Source of the DNA: Calothrix sp. NIES-2100
GTDB taxonomy: Bacteria; Cyanobacteriota; Cyanobacteriia; Cyanobacteriales; Nostocaceae
Assembly (NCBI RefSeq): GCF_002368195.1
Contig: NZ_AP018178.1
Location: forward strand, 7,018,645-7,082,644
Length of the DNA stretch: 64,000 nucleotides
Direction: 5' to 3'
Part shown: positions 16,912 through 25,137 of the stretch, in pieces
Layout of the letters: every line of letters starts with the position of its first letter
How positions within the stretch are numbered: the stretch's first letter is position 1
Program-made: the position numbers and the translations under genes
Notes under the pieces: generated by a model
The model's database searches: none
Seen by the model: the letters and a program-made list of their open reading frames with translations, nothing else
What the model was told of the DNA's origin: nothing

Positions 16912-18996
16912 CTAAAGCTGAGATTTTGGTAAATAACGAATAACTTCCGCTACTGACCAAGCTTGGGCGATCGCGCCTTTGGGTTGGTGGGGTGGATCAC
17001 CATCAAAAATCTCAGAAATAGAGCCAAGACAAGCATCATCTAGGAAATGCTTTAATAGGGGTTCCCAATCAAAAGGTATGGGTTCTTCTGGATAAAAACG
17101 CCCCCATGCACGAATAAACGGGCCAATTAGCCAACTCCAAACAGTACCTTGGTGGTAGGCGCGATCGCGTTTTTCTGGAGTACCTTGGTATTTACCAATA
17201 TATTGGGGATCGCCGGGATCAAGGCTGCGCAGTCCATAGGGGGTAAGCAAGCAAGAAGTTGCTACAGTCAGTACCTGGCGTCCTTGTTCTACTGGAAATC
17301 CACAATGGTGTAAAGACAGCGCTAAAACTGCGTTAGGGCGAATTTGGGAATTACGGCGATCGTCCAGTTGGATGGTGTCGTAAAAGTAGCAGAGTTTTGC
17401 ATTCCAAAATTTCTGCAAGGAAGCTTTTACCTGTTGTGCTTGCTGGGCATAACGCTGTGCTTGCTTTGCCAGACGTTCTGAGGAATTGCCATCCTGAATT
17501 TGGCTTAATCGTTCTGCCCACTGGCTCAGCCAACATAAGGCAGAATACCACAGGGCATTTATTTCTATTGGCTTACCGAGACGAGGAGTTACAGGTTGCC
17601 CTCCCACCACCGCATCCATCCAGGTCAAGGCTACATGAGGAGCATCCCAACTAACCAGCCAATCAGTAGCATCAACATGAATGTTGTAGCGTGTAGCACT
17701 TACAAATGCTTTATGGATTTGCTGCGCTACAGGAAATTGTTCTGCTAAAAACTGCCAATCTTGGGTTGCTTCTAAATAAAGTCCGAGAGTTTCAATCCAC
17801 AACAGTGCTGCATCAATACTGTTGTAAAAAGGCTCACCACCGACATCAGGAAATGCATTCGGAATTAAACCTTGACGACAGTAATGCCCAAAAGTCTGCA
17901 ACAGCCCTTTTGCCAGATCAAAGCGTTCCGTCACTAGCGCTAACCCTGGTAGGGCAATTAAAGTATCACGTCCCCAGTCATTGAACCAATGATAACCAGC
18001 TATAACAGTGGGGCCGGCAATTGAGGCGCGATAGACGATAAATTGATCGCTGGCTTTGAGTAATTGCTGCCAAATTGGGGATTGGGTATGAGACAACAGA
18101 GCATTTTCTCCCTTGTCCTCCTCATCCCCCCGATTCCACCCAAAAATCTGGGAAAGTCTTTCTTCCTCCGTTGCGATCGCTTCGGTAAAGGTTTCACAAG
18201 TCAGGGGATCGGCTTGTGGATTGGGTAAACCTACTTGTGCTTCTAAAGTCACAACATCACCTGGTTGGAGATGAACACTTAAGTAACCAGGGCTATATAA
18301 GTCTTCCTTGTCGCTTAATCCCCGTTGAGTTTCTTCTTTTAATCGATAATCCCAGTACCAAACTCCATCAGGTTTATAGTCTCCTTGTGTCCATCGTAAA
18401 TACCAAGGTGTACCAAAACGTCCGCCAATGATTGCTTGTAAACAAACTTGTTTTTGTAATAGCTGCACTTGTGAGAAGTGTAATTCTGCAGAAGCAGTTT
18501 GTTGATGATGAAAATCGCGATCGCCAATCAGCAACCGCAACCTTAAAATACTTGCTTGTGTGCCCTCATAGCGATATTGAATTAACAGGCGATGGCATAA
18601 AGTCGGTGAGGAGGATAGGGGAGAAATTTGTCCTTTGTTACCATTTCTAGACTCTACCAAACCATAGGGCATTACCAGTTGTCTGCTCAATTGCCAATTA
18701 TCCTTGCCCCAAATCCATTTTGGAACTGGATGAATCTCAAAAGCCTGTAGCAGTTGGTAGCCGGTAAGTTCAATTCGACCACTACTCCAGTAATTTGTCC
18801 CTAGTGTCACAACTTTTCCTTCTACTTCCAGACTAGCTTCTAAGTGCGAAAGCAGCAGAGTACGTCCAGAAGGTGGGTTTGTCGCGGCAAATAGCCAACC
18901 GTGGTAAGTACGTGTCCTGACATCGGAAACTGTACCACTGGCAAAACTACCCAAGCCATTGGTCAGCAACCACTCTCTTTGATCTAAATCTACCAT
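16912..18996 (-). CDS. Amylo-alpha-1,6-glucosidase (glycogen debranching enzyme)
   Basis: 694 aa. The N-terminal beta-sandwich domain begins REWLLTNGLGSFASGTVSD and includes RTRTYHGWLFA; the C-terminal (alpha/alpha)6 domain carries GYHWFNDWGRDTLIALPGLAL, SIDAALLWIETLGLYLE, IRPNAVLALSLHH and the late block HQGTVWSWLIGPFIRAWGRF. These are the hallmarks of the archaeal/bacterial GDE family, which removes alpha-1,6 branch stubs of glycogen. Cytoplasmic. Convergent with map, single gene. Confidence 0.93.
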   Translation of the reverse strand: MVDLDQREWLLTNGLGSFASGTVSDVRTRTYHGWLFAATNPPSGRTLLLSHLEASLEVEGKVVTLGTNYWSSGRIELTGYQLLQAFEIHPVPKWIWGKDNWQLSRQLVMPYGLVESRNGNKGQISPLSSSPTLCHRLLIQYRYEGTQASILRLRLLIGDRDFHHQQTASAELHFSQVQLLQKQVCLQAIIGGRFGTPWYLRWTQGDYKPDGVWYWDYRLKEETQRGLSDKEDLYSPGYLSVHLQPGDVVTLEAQVGLPNPQADPLTCETFTEAIATEEERLSQIFGWNRGDEEDKGENALLSHTQSPIWQQLLKASDQFIVYRASIAGPTVIAGYHWFNDWGRDTLIALPGLALVTERFDLAKGLLQTFGHYCRQGLIPNAFPDVGGEPFYNSIDAALLWIETLGLYLEATQDWQFLAEQFPVAQQIHKAFVSATRYNIHVDATDWLVSWDAPHVALTWMDAVVGGQPVTPRLGKPIEINALWYSALCWLSQWAERLSQIQDGNSSERLAKQAQRYAQQAQQVKASLQKFWNAKLCYFYDTIQLDDRRNSQIRPNAVLALSLHHCGFPVEQGRQVLTVATSCLLTPYGLRSLDPGDPQYIGKYQGTPEKRDRAYHQGTVWSWLIGPFIRAWGRFYPEEPIPFDWEPLLKHFLDDACLGSISEIFDGDPPHQPKGAIAQAWSVAEVIRYLPKSQL

Positions 18997-19136
18997 TTGC
19001 TACTCAAAATCGTTATGACTATGATATAGTCGTAACAGATCGTAATTAAACTGTGAGACAGCGTGGAAGGGTAAGTTTTCACTGACCCGAATTCCAACGC
19101 TAGTAAATGAATATAAGTTGAAGGAGAATTAAGTTA

Positions 19137-19748
19137 ATGTCCCTCACTTACGGAACAGAAGGAAGCCTCCGCGTTGGTCAACAGGCTCCAGAATTTACAG
19201 CAACAGCTGTAGCGGATCAGGAATTTAAGACCATCAAACTTTCCGACTATCGCGGAAAGTATGTTGTTCTATTCTTTTATCCCCTAGACTTTACCTTTGT
19301 TTGTCCCACTGAGATCACAGCATTTAGCGATCGCTACGAAGAATTCAAGAAAATTAACACGGAGATTCTTGGTGTTTCCGTTGATAGCGAGTTTTCTCAC
19401 TTAGCTTGGATTCAAACTGACCGCAAATCTGGTGGTGTCGGCGACTTGAATTATCCTCTAGTTTCCGATATTAAGAAAGAAATAAGTGCAGCTTACAACG
19501 TTCTCGATCCAGCCGCAGGTATTGCCCTGCGTGGTCTGTTCATCATCGATAAAGATGGTGTAATCCAGCACGCTACCATTAACAACCTAGCTTTTGGTCG
19601 CAGCGTTGATGAAACCCTGCGGACATTACAAGCTATTCAGTACGTTCAGTCTCACCCAGACGAAGTTTGCCCTGCTGGTTGGCAACCTGGGGATAAAACC
19701 ATGAATCCTGATCCAGTGAAATCTAAAGTTTACTTCTCTGCTGTCTAG
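19137..19748 (+). CDS. Typical 2-Cys peroxiredoxin
   Basis: 203 aa. Peroxidatic Cys in FTFVCPTE (about residue 56) and resolving Cys in EVCPAGW (about 178), the 2-Cys (AhpC/BAS1) pattern. The C-terminal part has the YF-type helix (KVYFSAV) linked to sensitivity to overoxidation, and the first half includes a GGVGDLNYPL element, the GGLG motif equivalent. Reduces H2O2 and organic peroxides at the expense of thioredoxin. A GAAGGAG ribosome site precedes the ATG. First of a block of redox genes in the same direction. Confidence 0.95.
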   Translation: MSLTYGTEGSLRVGQQAPEFTATAVADQEFKTIKLSDYRGKYVVLFFYPLDFTFVCPTEITAFSDRYEEFKKINTEILGVSVDSEFSHLAWIQTDRKSGGVGDLNYPLVSDIKKEISAAYNVLDPAAGIALRGLFIIDKDGVIQHATINNLAFGRSVDETLRTLQAIQYVQSHPDEVCPAGWQPGDKTMNPDPVKSKVYFSAV

Positions 19749-19807
19749 ATTCCTCTTGCCAGAAAACGGCAACGCAGTATACTGGATGTAAGAGCAGTAT
19801 CATTTAT

Positions 19808-19882
19808 AACCACAGATAATCACAGATAAACACAGATACATATTAATCGGTGTTAACTTCAGTGCCTATCTGTGGTTTTTTC
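19808..19882 (+). terminator. Terminator-like hairpin after the 2-Cys peroxiredoxin
   Basis: AACCACAGATA (19808-19818) pairs with TATCTGTGGTT (19867-19877), followed by TTTTTC. The loop contains tandem CACAGATAA units, a repeat type that recurs at 50769-50814. Confidence 0.6.
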
Positions 19883-20014
19883 ATTGCGCTGCGCGTGTCA
19901 TTTGTCATTTGTCAATGGTCATTTGTCAATAGTCAATGGTCAATGGTCAAAAAATTCTAAACTCTGGACTCTGGACTTTTGACTATTAACTTTAAACAAT
20001 CAAGGATAATAAAT

Positions 20015-20560
20015 ATGCTAACTTCAACTGATTTTAGCGGCTTATTAAATGAGCGTTTCTTCCGTAATTTTCTGCCAATTCCCGCACTAAATCAGTTAAG
20101 ACTGGAAGTGGGAACACCCGATTTTCAATTACCAGATATTACTAATGGTAGTTTGGTAAAATTGTCAGATTATCGCGGCAAAAAACCAGTTTTACTGGCT
20201 TTCACCAGGATATTTACAGAAAAGCAATATTGCCCATTTTGCTATCCTCACATCAAATCTTTGAATGAGAACTACGAGCAATTTAAAGAGCGTGGGATAG
20301 AAGTTTTGATGATTACTAGTACCGATGAAAGGCAAAGCCAAATAGTTGTGAAAGATTTAGGTTTAAAAATGCCTTTACTAAGTGATCCTAGTTGTCGAGT
20401 ATTTCGTAAATATCGAGTAGGACAAGCTTTAGGAGCGCCTTTACCAGCACAGTTTGTATTAGACAAAACTGGAAAACTTCGCTATTTCCATCTATTTTCT
20501 TTTTTGGATCATAACGCTAGCGTTGAGACATTGTTAGAACAATTCGATTCCTTAGTTTAG
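20015..20560 (+). CDS. PrxQ/AhpC-TSA-like peroxiredoxin
   Basis: 181 aa from the ATG at 20015. Thioredoxin fold: DFQLPDITNGSLVKLSDYRG, the redox site QYCPFCYPHIKSLNENYEQF, and PLLSDPSCRVFRKYRVG. The CPFC arrangement (CxxC) at the peroxidatic site is unlike the 2-Cys class and resembles peroxiredoxin-like 2A or bacterioferritin-comigratory relatives, so substrate and reductant are uncertain. The start is set by AAGGA at 20002-20006, 8 bases before the ATG; an upstream in-frame TTG at 19979 lies in repeat DNA and lacks a ribosome site. Follows the 2-Cys peroxiredoxin. Confidence 0.82.
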   Translation: MLTSTDFSGLLNERFFRNFLPIPALNQLRLEVGTPDFQLPDITNGSLVKLSDYRGKKPVLLAFTRIFTEKQYCPFCYPHIKSLNENYEQFKERGIEVLMITSTDERQSQIVVKDLGLKMPLLSDPSCRVFRKYRVGQALGAPLPAQFVLDKTGKLRYFHLFSFLDHNASVETLLEQFDSLV

Positions 20561-20588
20561 TAGAGATATTAATATCATATATATGTAT

Positions 20589-20627
20589 GGCTATGCCTTA
20601 TTTACACAGGTTGTGTAAGGCATAGCC
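20589..20627 (+). terminator. Perfect 12-bp hairpin after the PrxQ-like gene
   Basis: GGCTATGCCTTA (20589-20600) and TAAGGCATAGCC (20616-20627) are exact complements around a 15-base loop. It lacks a T-run and may be an interspersed palindrome serving as an RNA end. Confidence 0.5.
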
Positions 20628-20737
20628 TTATCTACAGATATTTAGATTTTTTATGCATAAGTAGAATTTTGCCGAATTCCTTATAAGGTATAAAATTGAC
20701 AATACTTGCCCTAATTATAAGGTTTTGAGGTTGGCTT

Positions 20738-21394
20738 ATGCTGAAGCTTTATCACTCCCCAATGTCTCCCAACTCCCGCCGAGTCTGGATTACGCTTTTA
20801 GAAAAAGGACTGGAATTTGAACTAGTAGAGGTCAAACTGGATGGCGAGCAATTTCAACCAGATTTTTTGGCAATTAACCCTTTTCATCATGTGCCAGTTT
20901 TAGAAGATGAAGGTTTTCATCTAGTAGAATCAATAGCAATTCTGGATTATTTAGAGGCTAAGTATCCCACGCCGGCGATGCTACCCAAAGAGGCAAAAGA
21001 TTTAGCGATCGCGCGCATGGTGCAAATGGTAACGGTGAATGAGTTGTTATCCGCCATCATGCCTTTAACCCCACAAATATTAGGCTTACCTGGAGGAGAT
21101 CCGGAAAAAATGGAGCAAGCAAAGCAGAAAGCCTCAACAGTGCTGAAGTTTTTCGATAATTTACTAGATGATCGCCCTTACTTTGGTAGTGAAAATATTA
21201 CTTTAGCTGAGCCTGTTGCTGGCACTTTAGTACCCTGGTTAGCGAAAGCAGATGTATCTTTTAGCGAGTTTCCCAAACTCAGTGCTTGGTGCGATCGTTT
21301 GCTGAAACGTCCTAGTTGGCAAGCTACTGAGGTACCATTGGAAGTTCTCAAGGCGCGGATGGCGGCAAGAATGGCACAGCACAAACCAAGTTAA
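20738..21394 (+). CDS. Glutathione S-transferase family protein 1
   Basis: 218 aa. N-terminal thioredoxin-fold half: MLKLYHSPMSPNSRRVWITL, with Ser-rich SPMSPNS at the catalytic loop, HHVPVLEDEG with the cis-Pro, and VESIAILDYLEAKYP binding the gamma-glutamyl group. The C-terminal half is helical (EQAKQKASTVLKFFDNLLDDRPYF). Theta/zeta-like cytosolic GST. 40 bases before a paralogue of the same design, so the two are a tandem duplication and probably one transcript. Confidence 0.88.
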   Translation: MLKLYHSPMSPNSRRVWITLLEKGLEFELVEVKLDGEQFQPDFLAINPFHHVPVLEDEGFHLVESIAILDYLEAKYPTPAMLPKEAKDLAIARMVQMVTVNELLSAIMPLTPQILGLPGGDPEKMEQAKQKASTVLKFFDNLLDDRPYFGSENITLAEPVAGTLVPWLAKADVSFSEFPKLSAWCDRLLKRPSWQATEVPLEVLKARMAARMAQHKPS

Positions 21395-21434
21395 AGCATT
21401 AAGCTAATACTGATGATAGCTGAGGGATTTTCTG

Positions 21435-22097
21435 ATGCTCAAACTTTACCACCAACCTATTTCATTTAACTCCCGCCGTCCTTGGATTGCCTTATTGGAA
21501 AAGGGACTGGACTTTGAATTAATCGAAATGAAACTGGATGGCGATCAGTTTCAACCAGAGTTTGTAGCGCTTAATCCCTTTCATCATATTCCCGTGTTAG
21601 TTGACGATGATTTTAGGGTAGTGGAATCCTTAGCAATTCTAGATTATCTAGAAGCCAAGTATCCCACCCCTGCTTTGTTGCCAAAGGAAGAGAAGGCTTT
21701 AGCAATCGTGCGCATGGTGGAAATGCTGACCATAAATGAACTTTTACCAGCCATGAACCCACTATTACGCCAAATGATGGAGTTGGATAACGATCCGCAA
21801 AAGCTAGAGGAGGCAAAACTGAAATCAGCCACCGTACTGGCTTTTTTTGAGCAACTACTAGGCGATCGCTCATACTTTGGTAGCGAGCAATTAACTCTTG
21901 CTGATATTGTTGCAGGTAGTACCATTCCCTTGCTGCCGCAAATGGGGTTACCTCTAGATGTCTATCCTCAACTGAATGCTTGGTGCGATCGCTTAATGCA
22001 ACGTCCATCCTGGCAAACCACCCAACCTACCCCAGAGACAATTGAAGCGTTTAAGTCTCGGATCAAAGTTTTAATGGCGAAAAGTCAACCGCAATAA
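21435..22097 (+). CDS. Glutathione S-transferase family protein 2
   Basis: 220 aa, closely related to the gene just upstream along its whole length: LYHQPISFNSRRPWIALLEK aligns with LYHSPMSPNSRRVWITLLEK, and HHIPVLVDDDFRVVESLAIL with HHVPVLEDEGFHLVESIAIL. Differences cluster in the C-terminal helical half that shapes the hydrophobic substrate pocket, suggesting changed substrate range after duplication. Convergent with dnaJ across a bidirectional hairpin. Confidence 0.88.
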   Translation: MLKLYHQPISFNSRRPWIALLEKGLDFELIEMKLDGDQFQPEFVALNPFHHIPVLVDDDFRVVESLAILDYLEAKYPTPALLPKEEKALAIVRMVEMLTINELLPAMNPLLRQMMELDNDPQKLEEAKLKSATVLAFFEQLLGDRSYFGSEQLTLADIVAGSTIPLLPQMGLPLDVYPQLNAWCDRLMQRPSWQTTQPTPETIEAFKSRIKVLMAKSQPQ

Positions 22098-22111
22098 ACA
22101 ATTAAGATGGC

Positions 22112-22145
22112 TTCGCGCCTCAGATGCGATGATTCTGGGCGCGAA
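22112..22145. terminator. Bidirectional hairpin between GST2 and the J-protein gene
   Basis: TTCGCGCC (22112-22119) and GGCGCGAA (22138-22145) are exact complements; CAGA/TCTG extend the stem across a one-base mismatch. It lies centrally in the 56-base gap of two convergent genes. Confidence 0.6.
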
Positions 22146-22153
22146 ACATAATA

Positions 22154-23146
22154 CTATAGCTTGACCTGTTGCAAATGACTGCGGGGATTATAAGTACGTA
22201 TAGACCGAATTTTTTCATAATATTCCCGCTCTTGTTGGCTAAGTTCTTTTGGTGGCACGATCGCCACCTTCACCAACTGATCGCCACGTCCACCCTTGGC
22301 TAAAGGCCAGCCTTTGCCACGCAAGCGTAGGGATTGACCAGAACGCACTCCCGCAGGTAGCTTGACGTTCACCAAACCATCAGGCGTAGGCACATCAATC
22401 GCAGCCCCTAAGGTGGCTTCATCTGGTGTAATGGCAACTTCACAGACAAGATTGTCGCCTTCCATTTGGAAGAACGAATGGGGCTGAAGTTCTACCTTCA
22501 AGTACAAATCACCTCGTTGTTGGGTCATAGGATTTATTTGACCTTTACCCCGTACACGCAGGCGAGTCCCGGATTTAGCACCAGCCGGGATACGCACATC
22601 AATCGTTTCATTGCCTAAACTAAAGCGCTTTTGCACACCAGCAAATGCTTCACCCAAAGATAGAGCGATCGAAGCTTCGCTATCTTGTAGAGTACCTGTA
22701 CCCGTACCTACATCTTGAAACCCAAAATCATTAAACCCACCAAAACCACCTGGTCTACCAGTGGAAGTTCTATAAGAATAGGTTTGGCGGTTACTGCGAG
22801 GCCCAGCACCACCAAATAACTCATTAAGGAAATCATTAAAACTACCGTATTGGCTGAAGTCAAAACCGCCCATATCGACCCCAGCACCACCACCTGGAAA
22901 ACCTTCACCAGCTTGTTTCCAGTATTGACCAAATTGGTCATACTTTTTGCGCTTATCTGGGTCGGACAAAACCTCATAGGCTTCGTTGACTTCTTTGAAA
23001 CTAGCCTCCGCCTGTTTATTGCCTGGGTTAACATCGGGATGATACTTGCGGGCTAACCTCCGAAAAGCTTGTTTAATTTCCTCTGGACTGGCAGTCTTAC
23101 TAACTCCCAAAATTGAGTAATAGTCTTTGAAGTCGGTTGCAGCCAT
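22154..23146 (-). CDS. DnaJ-type chaperone without zinc finger (CbpA/DnaJ II)
   Basis: 330 aa. J domain at residues 7-72 with the HPD motif in RKYHPDVNPG, then a Gly/Phe-rich segment (about 78-150, GGAGVDMGGFDFSQYG), and two C-terminal beta substrate-binding domains (DVRIPAGAKSGTRLRVRGKG, VNVKLPAGVRSGQSLRLRGKG). The four CxxCxGxG zinc repeats of DnaJ type I are absent, so it is a type II J protein acting with a DnaK partner encoded elsewhere. Start at ATG 23146. Confidence 0.92.
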   Translation of the reverse strand: MAATDFKDYYSILGVSKTASPEEIKQAFRRLARKYHPDVNPGNKQAEASFKEVNEAYEVLSDPDKRKKYDQFGQYWKQAGEGFPGGGAGVDMGGFDFSQYGSFNDFLNELFGGAGPRSNRQTYSYRTSTGRPGGFGGFNDFGFQDVGTGTGTLQDSEASIALSLGEAFAGVQKRFSLGNETIDVRIPAGAKSGTRLRVRGKGQINPMTQQRGDLYLKVELQPHSFFQMEGDNLVCEVAITPDEATLGAAIDVPTPDGLVNVKLPAGVRSGQSLRLRGKGWPLAKGGRGDQLVKVAIVPPKELSQQEREYYEKIRSIRTYNPRSHLQQVKL

Positions 23147-23727
23147 CTACCAGCCTCCTCTAAAAATTCCTGTTATGTTATTCTTACAAAGTTGAGGCAG
23201 TCCGTTGGCGGGGTTCCCCCGCTTAAAGGAACTGCCGTCTGATCGCCGGAAGCCGGCGCTCAACGCCAGTTCTCTAAAGTCGGGAAACCCGCCCACGAGA
23301 CTGGCTCGACTTTGCGCTTTTTCTAAGATATGAGATTTGTGATCTGCCAGGTATAATACCCAGCAACATAGATTCTGATTTTAAATTAACAAACATCAGA
23401 GAAAATCAAGTGTGGTTCTCGCTCGCCGCAAGAGTGCAATATCCGTACTTTCGCAATTAGGGGATGAGGGGGATGAGGGAGATGAGGGAAGGGGGACAAG
23501 GAGGACAAGGGAGACAAGGGGGACAAGGGAGATAAATGCCCTGTTTGGCCAATGCCCAATACTTCTCTTCTCCCAACGGGAGACGCGCAAGGGACGAGAC
23601 GCTCCGCGAACGACTTGCGAGAGTACAAGTGACAAATGACAAATGACAAATGACCATTAACCATTGACACCTTTTTTTCAAGCAAGCATTACTATTAATA
23701 TCAAACAAGAGAAAATCGGTGTGTCAT
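23147..23727. other. Repeat-rich gap before the thioredoxin gene
   Basis: 581 bases without a convincing gene. 23190-23330 has GC-rich interspersed repeats (GGCGGGGTTCCCCCGC and GCCGGAAGCCGGCG palindromes). 23460-23540 holds short tandem GGGGATGAGG and GGACAAGGG units. 23565-23625 has TCTCCCAACGGGAGA and GACGCTCCGCGAACGAC palindromic pieces of a common Nostocales repeat. 23626-23655 has four TGACAAA-type heptamers. Four overlapping open frames in this tract are low-complexity and not credible genes. Confidence 0.7.
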
Positions 23728-24045
23728 ATGGCTACTAAAAAAGAATTCAACAGCTTTGAAGAGATGTTGTCTGATTCTGATGTACCTGTGCTGGTAGATT
23801 TTTACGCTGAATGGTGCGGCCCTTGTCAAATGATGGGGCCAATTTTAGACCAGGTCAATGCCCAACTTAAAGATAGGTTACGGATAGTTAAAATAGATAC
23901 AGAAAAATATACAGAGATAGCCGGTCAGTATCAGATTTACGCTTTACCAACTTTGGTATTGTTTAAGCAAGGTCAACCAGTAGATCGAATTGAAGGTGTA
24001 ATGCAAGCACCGCAGTTAGTGCAACACCTCCAAAGCATAATTTAA
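23728..24045 (+). CDS. Thioredoxin (probably y-type)
   Basis: 105 aa from the ATG at 23728 (MATKKEFNSFEEML...). Active site WCGPCQMMGP at about residues 29-38, cis-Pro in IYALPTLVLF. The Gln after the CGPC motif and the N-terminal region resemble chloroplast-type y thioredoxins (TrxQ in Synechocystis), which mainly serve peroxiredoxins; this fits the nearby peroxiredoxin block. An in-frame GTG at 23719 would add three residues. Confidence 0.92.
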   Translation: MATKKEFNSFEEMLSDSDVPVLVDFYAEWCGPCQMMGPILDQVNAQLKDRLRIVKIDTEKYTEIAGQYQIYALPTLVLFKQGQPVDRIEGVMQAPQLVQHLQSII

Positions 24046-24139
24046 AATGGTGCTGTAATCAGTTCTTAAGTCAGGACAAAAACCCAGCCTACTCTTCGGG
24101 AGGCTAACGCCAACCAGCGAAGCCACAAGGCTGGGTAGT

Positions 24140-25060
24140 TCACGAACGCCGGACATTCAAACAACACCACTCTTTCTTTTTCCACAAAGTAGCAACGATC
24201 CAGCCATGCTCTTCTAATGCATCAGCGACAGATTTAGATTGCTCAAGTAAAATCCCGCTGAAAATTGCCCAAGTTGTGGGTTTGACGATCGCATTAATTT
24301 CTGGAATCAACTCGATAATCACATCAGCCAAAATATTGCAGACAATCCCATCTACTGGTTGTGTAATCAGTTTCTGCAATATGTCTACACTACCTTCTGC
24401 TGGTATTAAGCGTTCTTGACTAATGTCATTGAGTGCGCGATTGCTGAAGGTCGATTGGACTGCTAAAGGGTCAGTATCTACGGCGTAGACTTTCTGTGCG
24501 CCTAAGAGTACTGCCCCAATAGAAAGAATACCTGAACCACAACCAATATCCGCAATTACCACAGTGTCTTTTTTTGGAGATAAGCTAGCAAAAGATTTAG
24601 GTAATTCACTCATCCGCATTTCTAGGGATTCCAAACATAGCTGGGTTGTAGCATGGTTGCCTGTACCAAATGCTACTCCGGGATCGAGGCGAATTACGAG
24701 GCGTTCCGTTGTCTCTGGTAATGGTAACCAAGCAGGATTGATCAAAAAGCGATCGCCTATTTTTTCTGGTTGCCAATATTGCTTCCAGCTAGTAGCCCAA
24801 TCCTCTTCATTAATTAACTGCCAGTTTAAAGTAGGCGTGCCTAATCCCACACACAGAGCATCTTGACGCAGCCACAGCGACAGCGCCGCTAAATCTAATA
24901 GCTGTGCTTGAAATTCCGGTAAATAAGCCTTGACCAAAGAGGCATTTCCTTTAGCTTCAATCGCAATGCCACGACAGCCAAAACTTTCCAAACGCCAAAA
25001 GATAGAATCTTCTAGGTCTGGTTCACATAAAATTTGTAGTTCCCACCAGGTTTTTGCCAT
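24140..25060 (-). CDS. prmA: Ribosomal protein L11 methyltransferase
   Basis: 306 aa from the ATG at 25060 (MAKTWWELQILCEPDLED). The small N-terminal L11-binding domain is followed by a class I SAM domain: TVVIADIGCGSGILSIGAVLLGA (motif I), VYAVDTDPLAVQST (motif II) and VDGIVCNILADVIIEL (motif IV). Trimethylates ribosomal protein L11. A longer frame from 25111 adds 17 residues (MKSIPLHLLSLTLHTST) translated from the heptamer repeat region and is rejected. Downstream of serA on the same strand, 77 bases away. Confidence 0.93.
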   Translation of the reverse strand: MAKTWWELQILCEPDLEDSIFWRLESFGCRGIAIEAKGNASLVKAYLPEFQAQLLDLAALSLWLRQDALCVGLGTPTLNWQLINEEDWATSWKQYWQPEKIGDRFLINPAWLPLPETTERLVIRLDPGVAFGTGNHATTQLCLESLEMRMSELPKSFASLSPKKDTVVIADIGCGSGILSIGAVLLGAQKVYAVDTDPLAVQSTFSNRALNDISQERLIPAEGSVDILQKLITQPVDGIVCNILADVIIELIPEINAIVKPTTWAIFSGILLEQSKSVADALEEHGWIVATLWKKKEWCCLNVRRS

Positions 25061-25106
25061 AGTTGAAGTATGAAGTGTCAAGGATAAAAGATGAAGTGGA
25101 ATTGAC

Positions 25107-25134
25107 TTCATCCTTCATCCTTCATCCTTCATCC
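25107..25134. repeat. Heptanucleotide repeat TTCATCC x4 between serA and prmA
   Basis: Four perfect TTCATCC units directly after the serA stop on the minus strand; they would lie in the serA-prmA transcript. Confidence 0.85.
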
Positions 25135-25137
25135 TTT

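Noticed and set aside
23386..23708. Four overlapping frames in the gap before the thioredoxin gene
   Set aside because: Translated from short tandem and palindromic repeats (PCPPCLPCPP-type); not genes.
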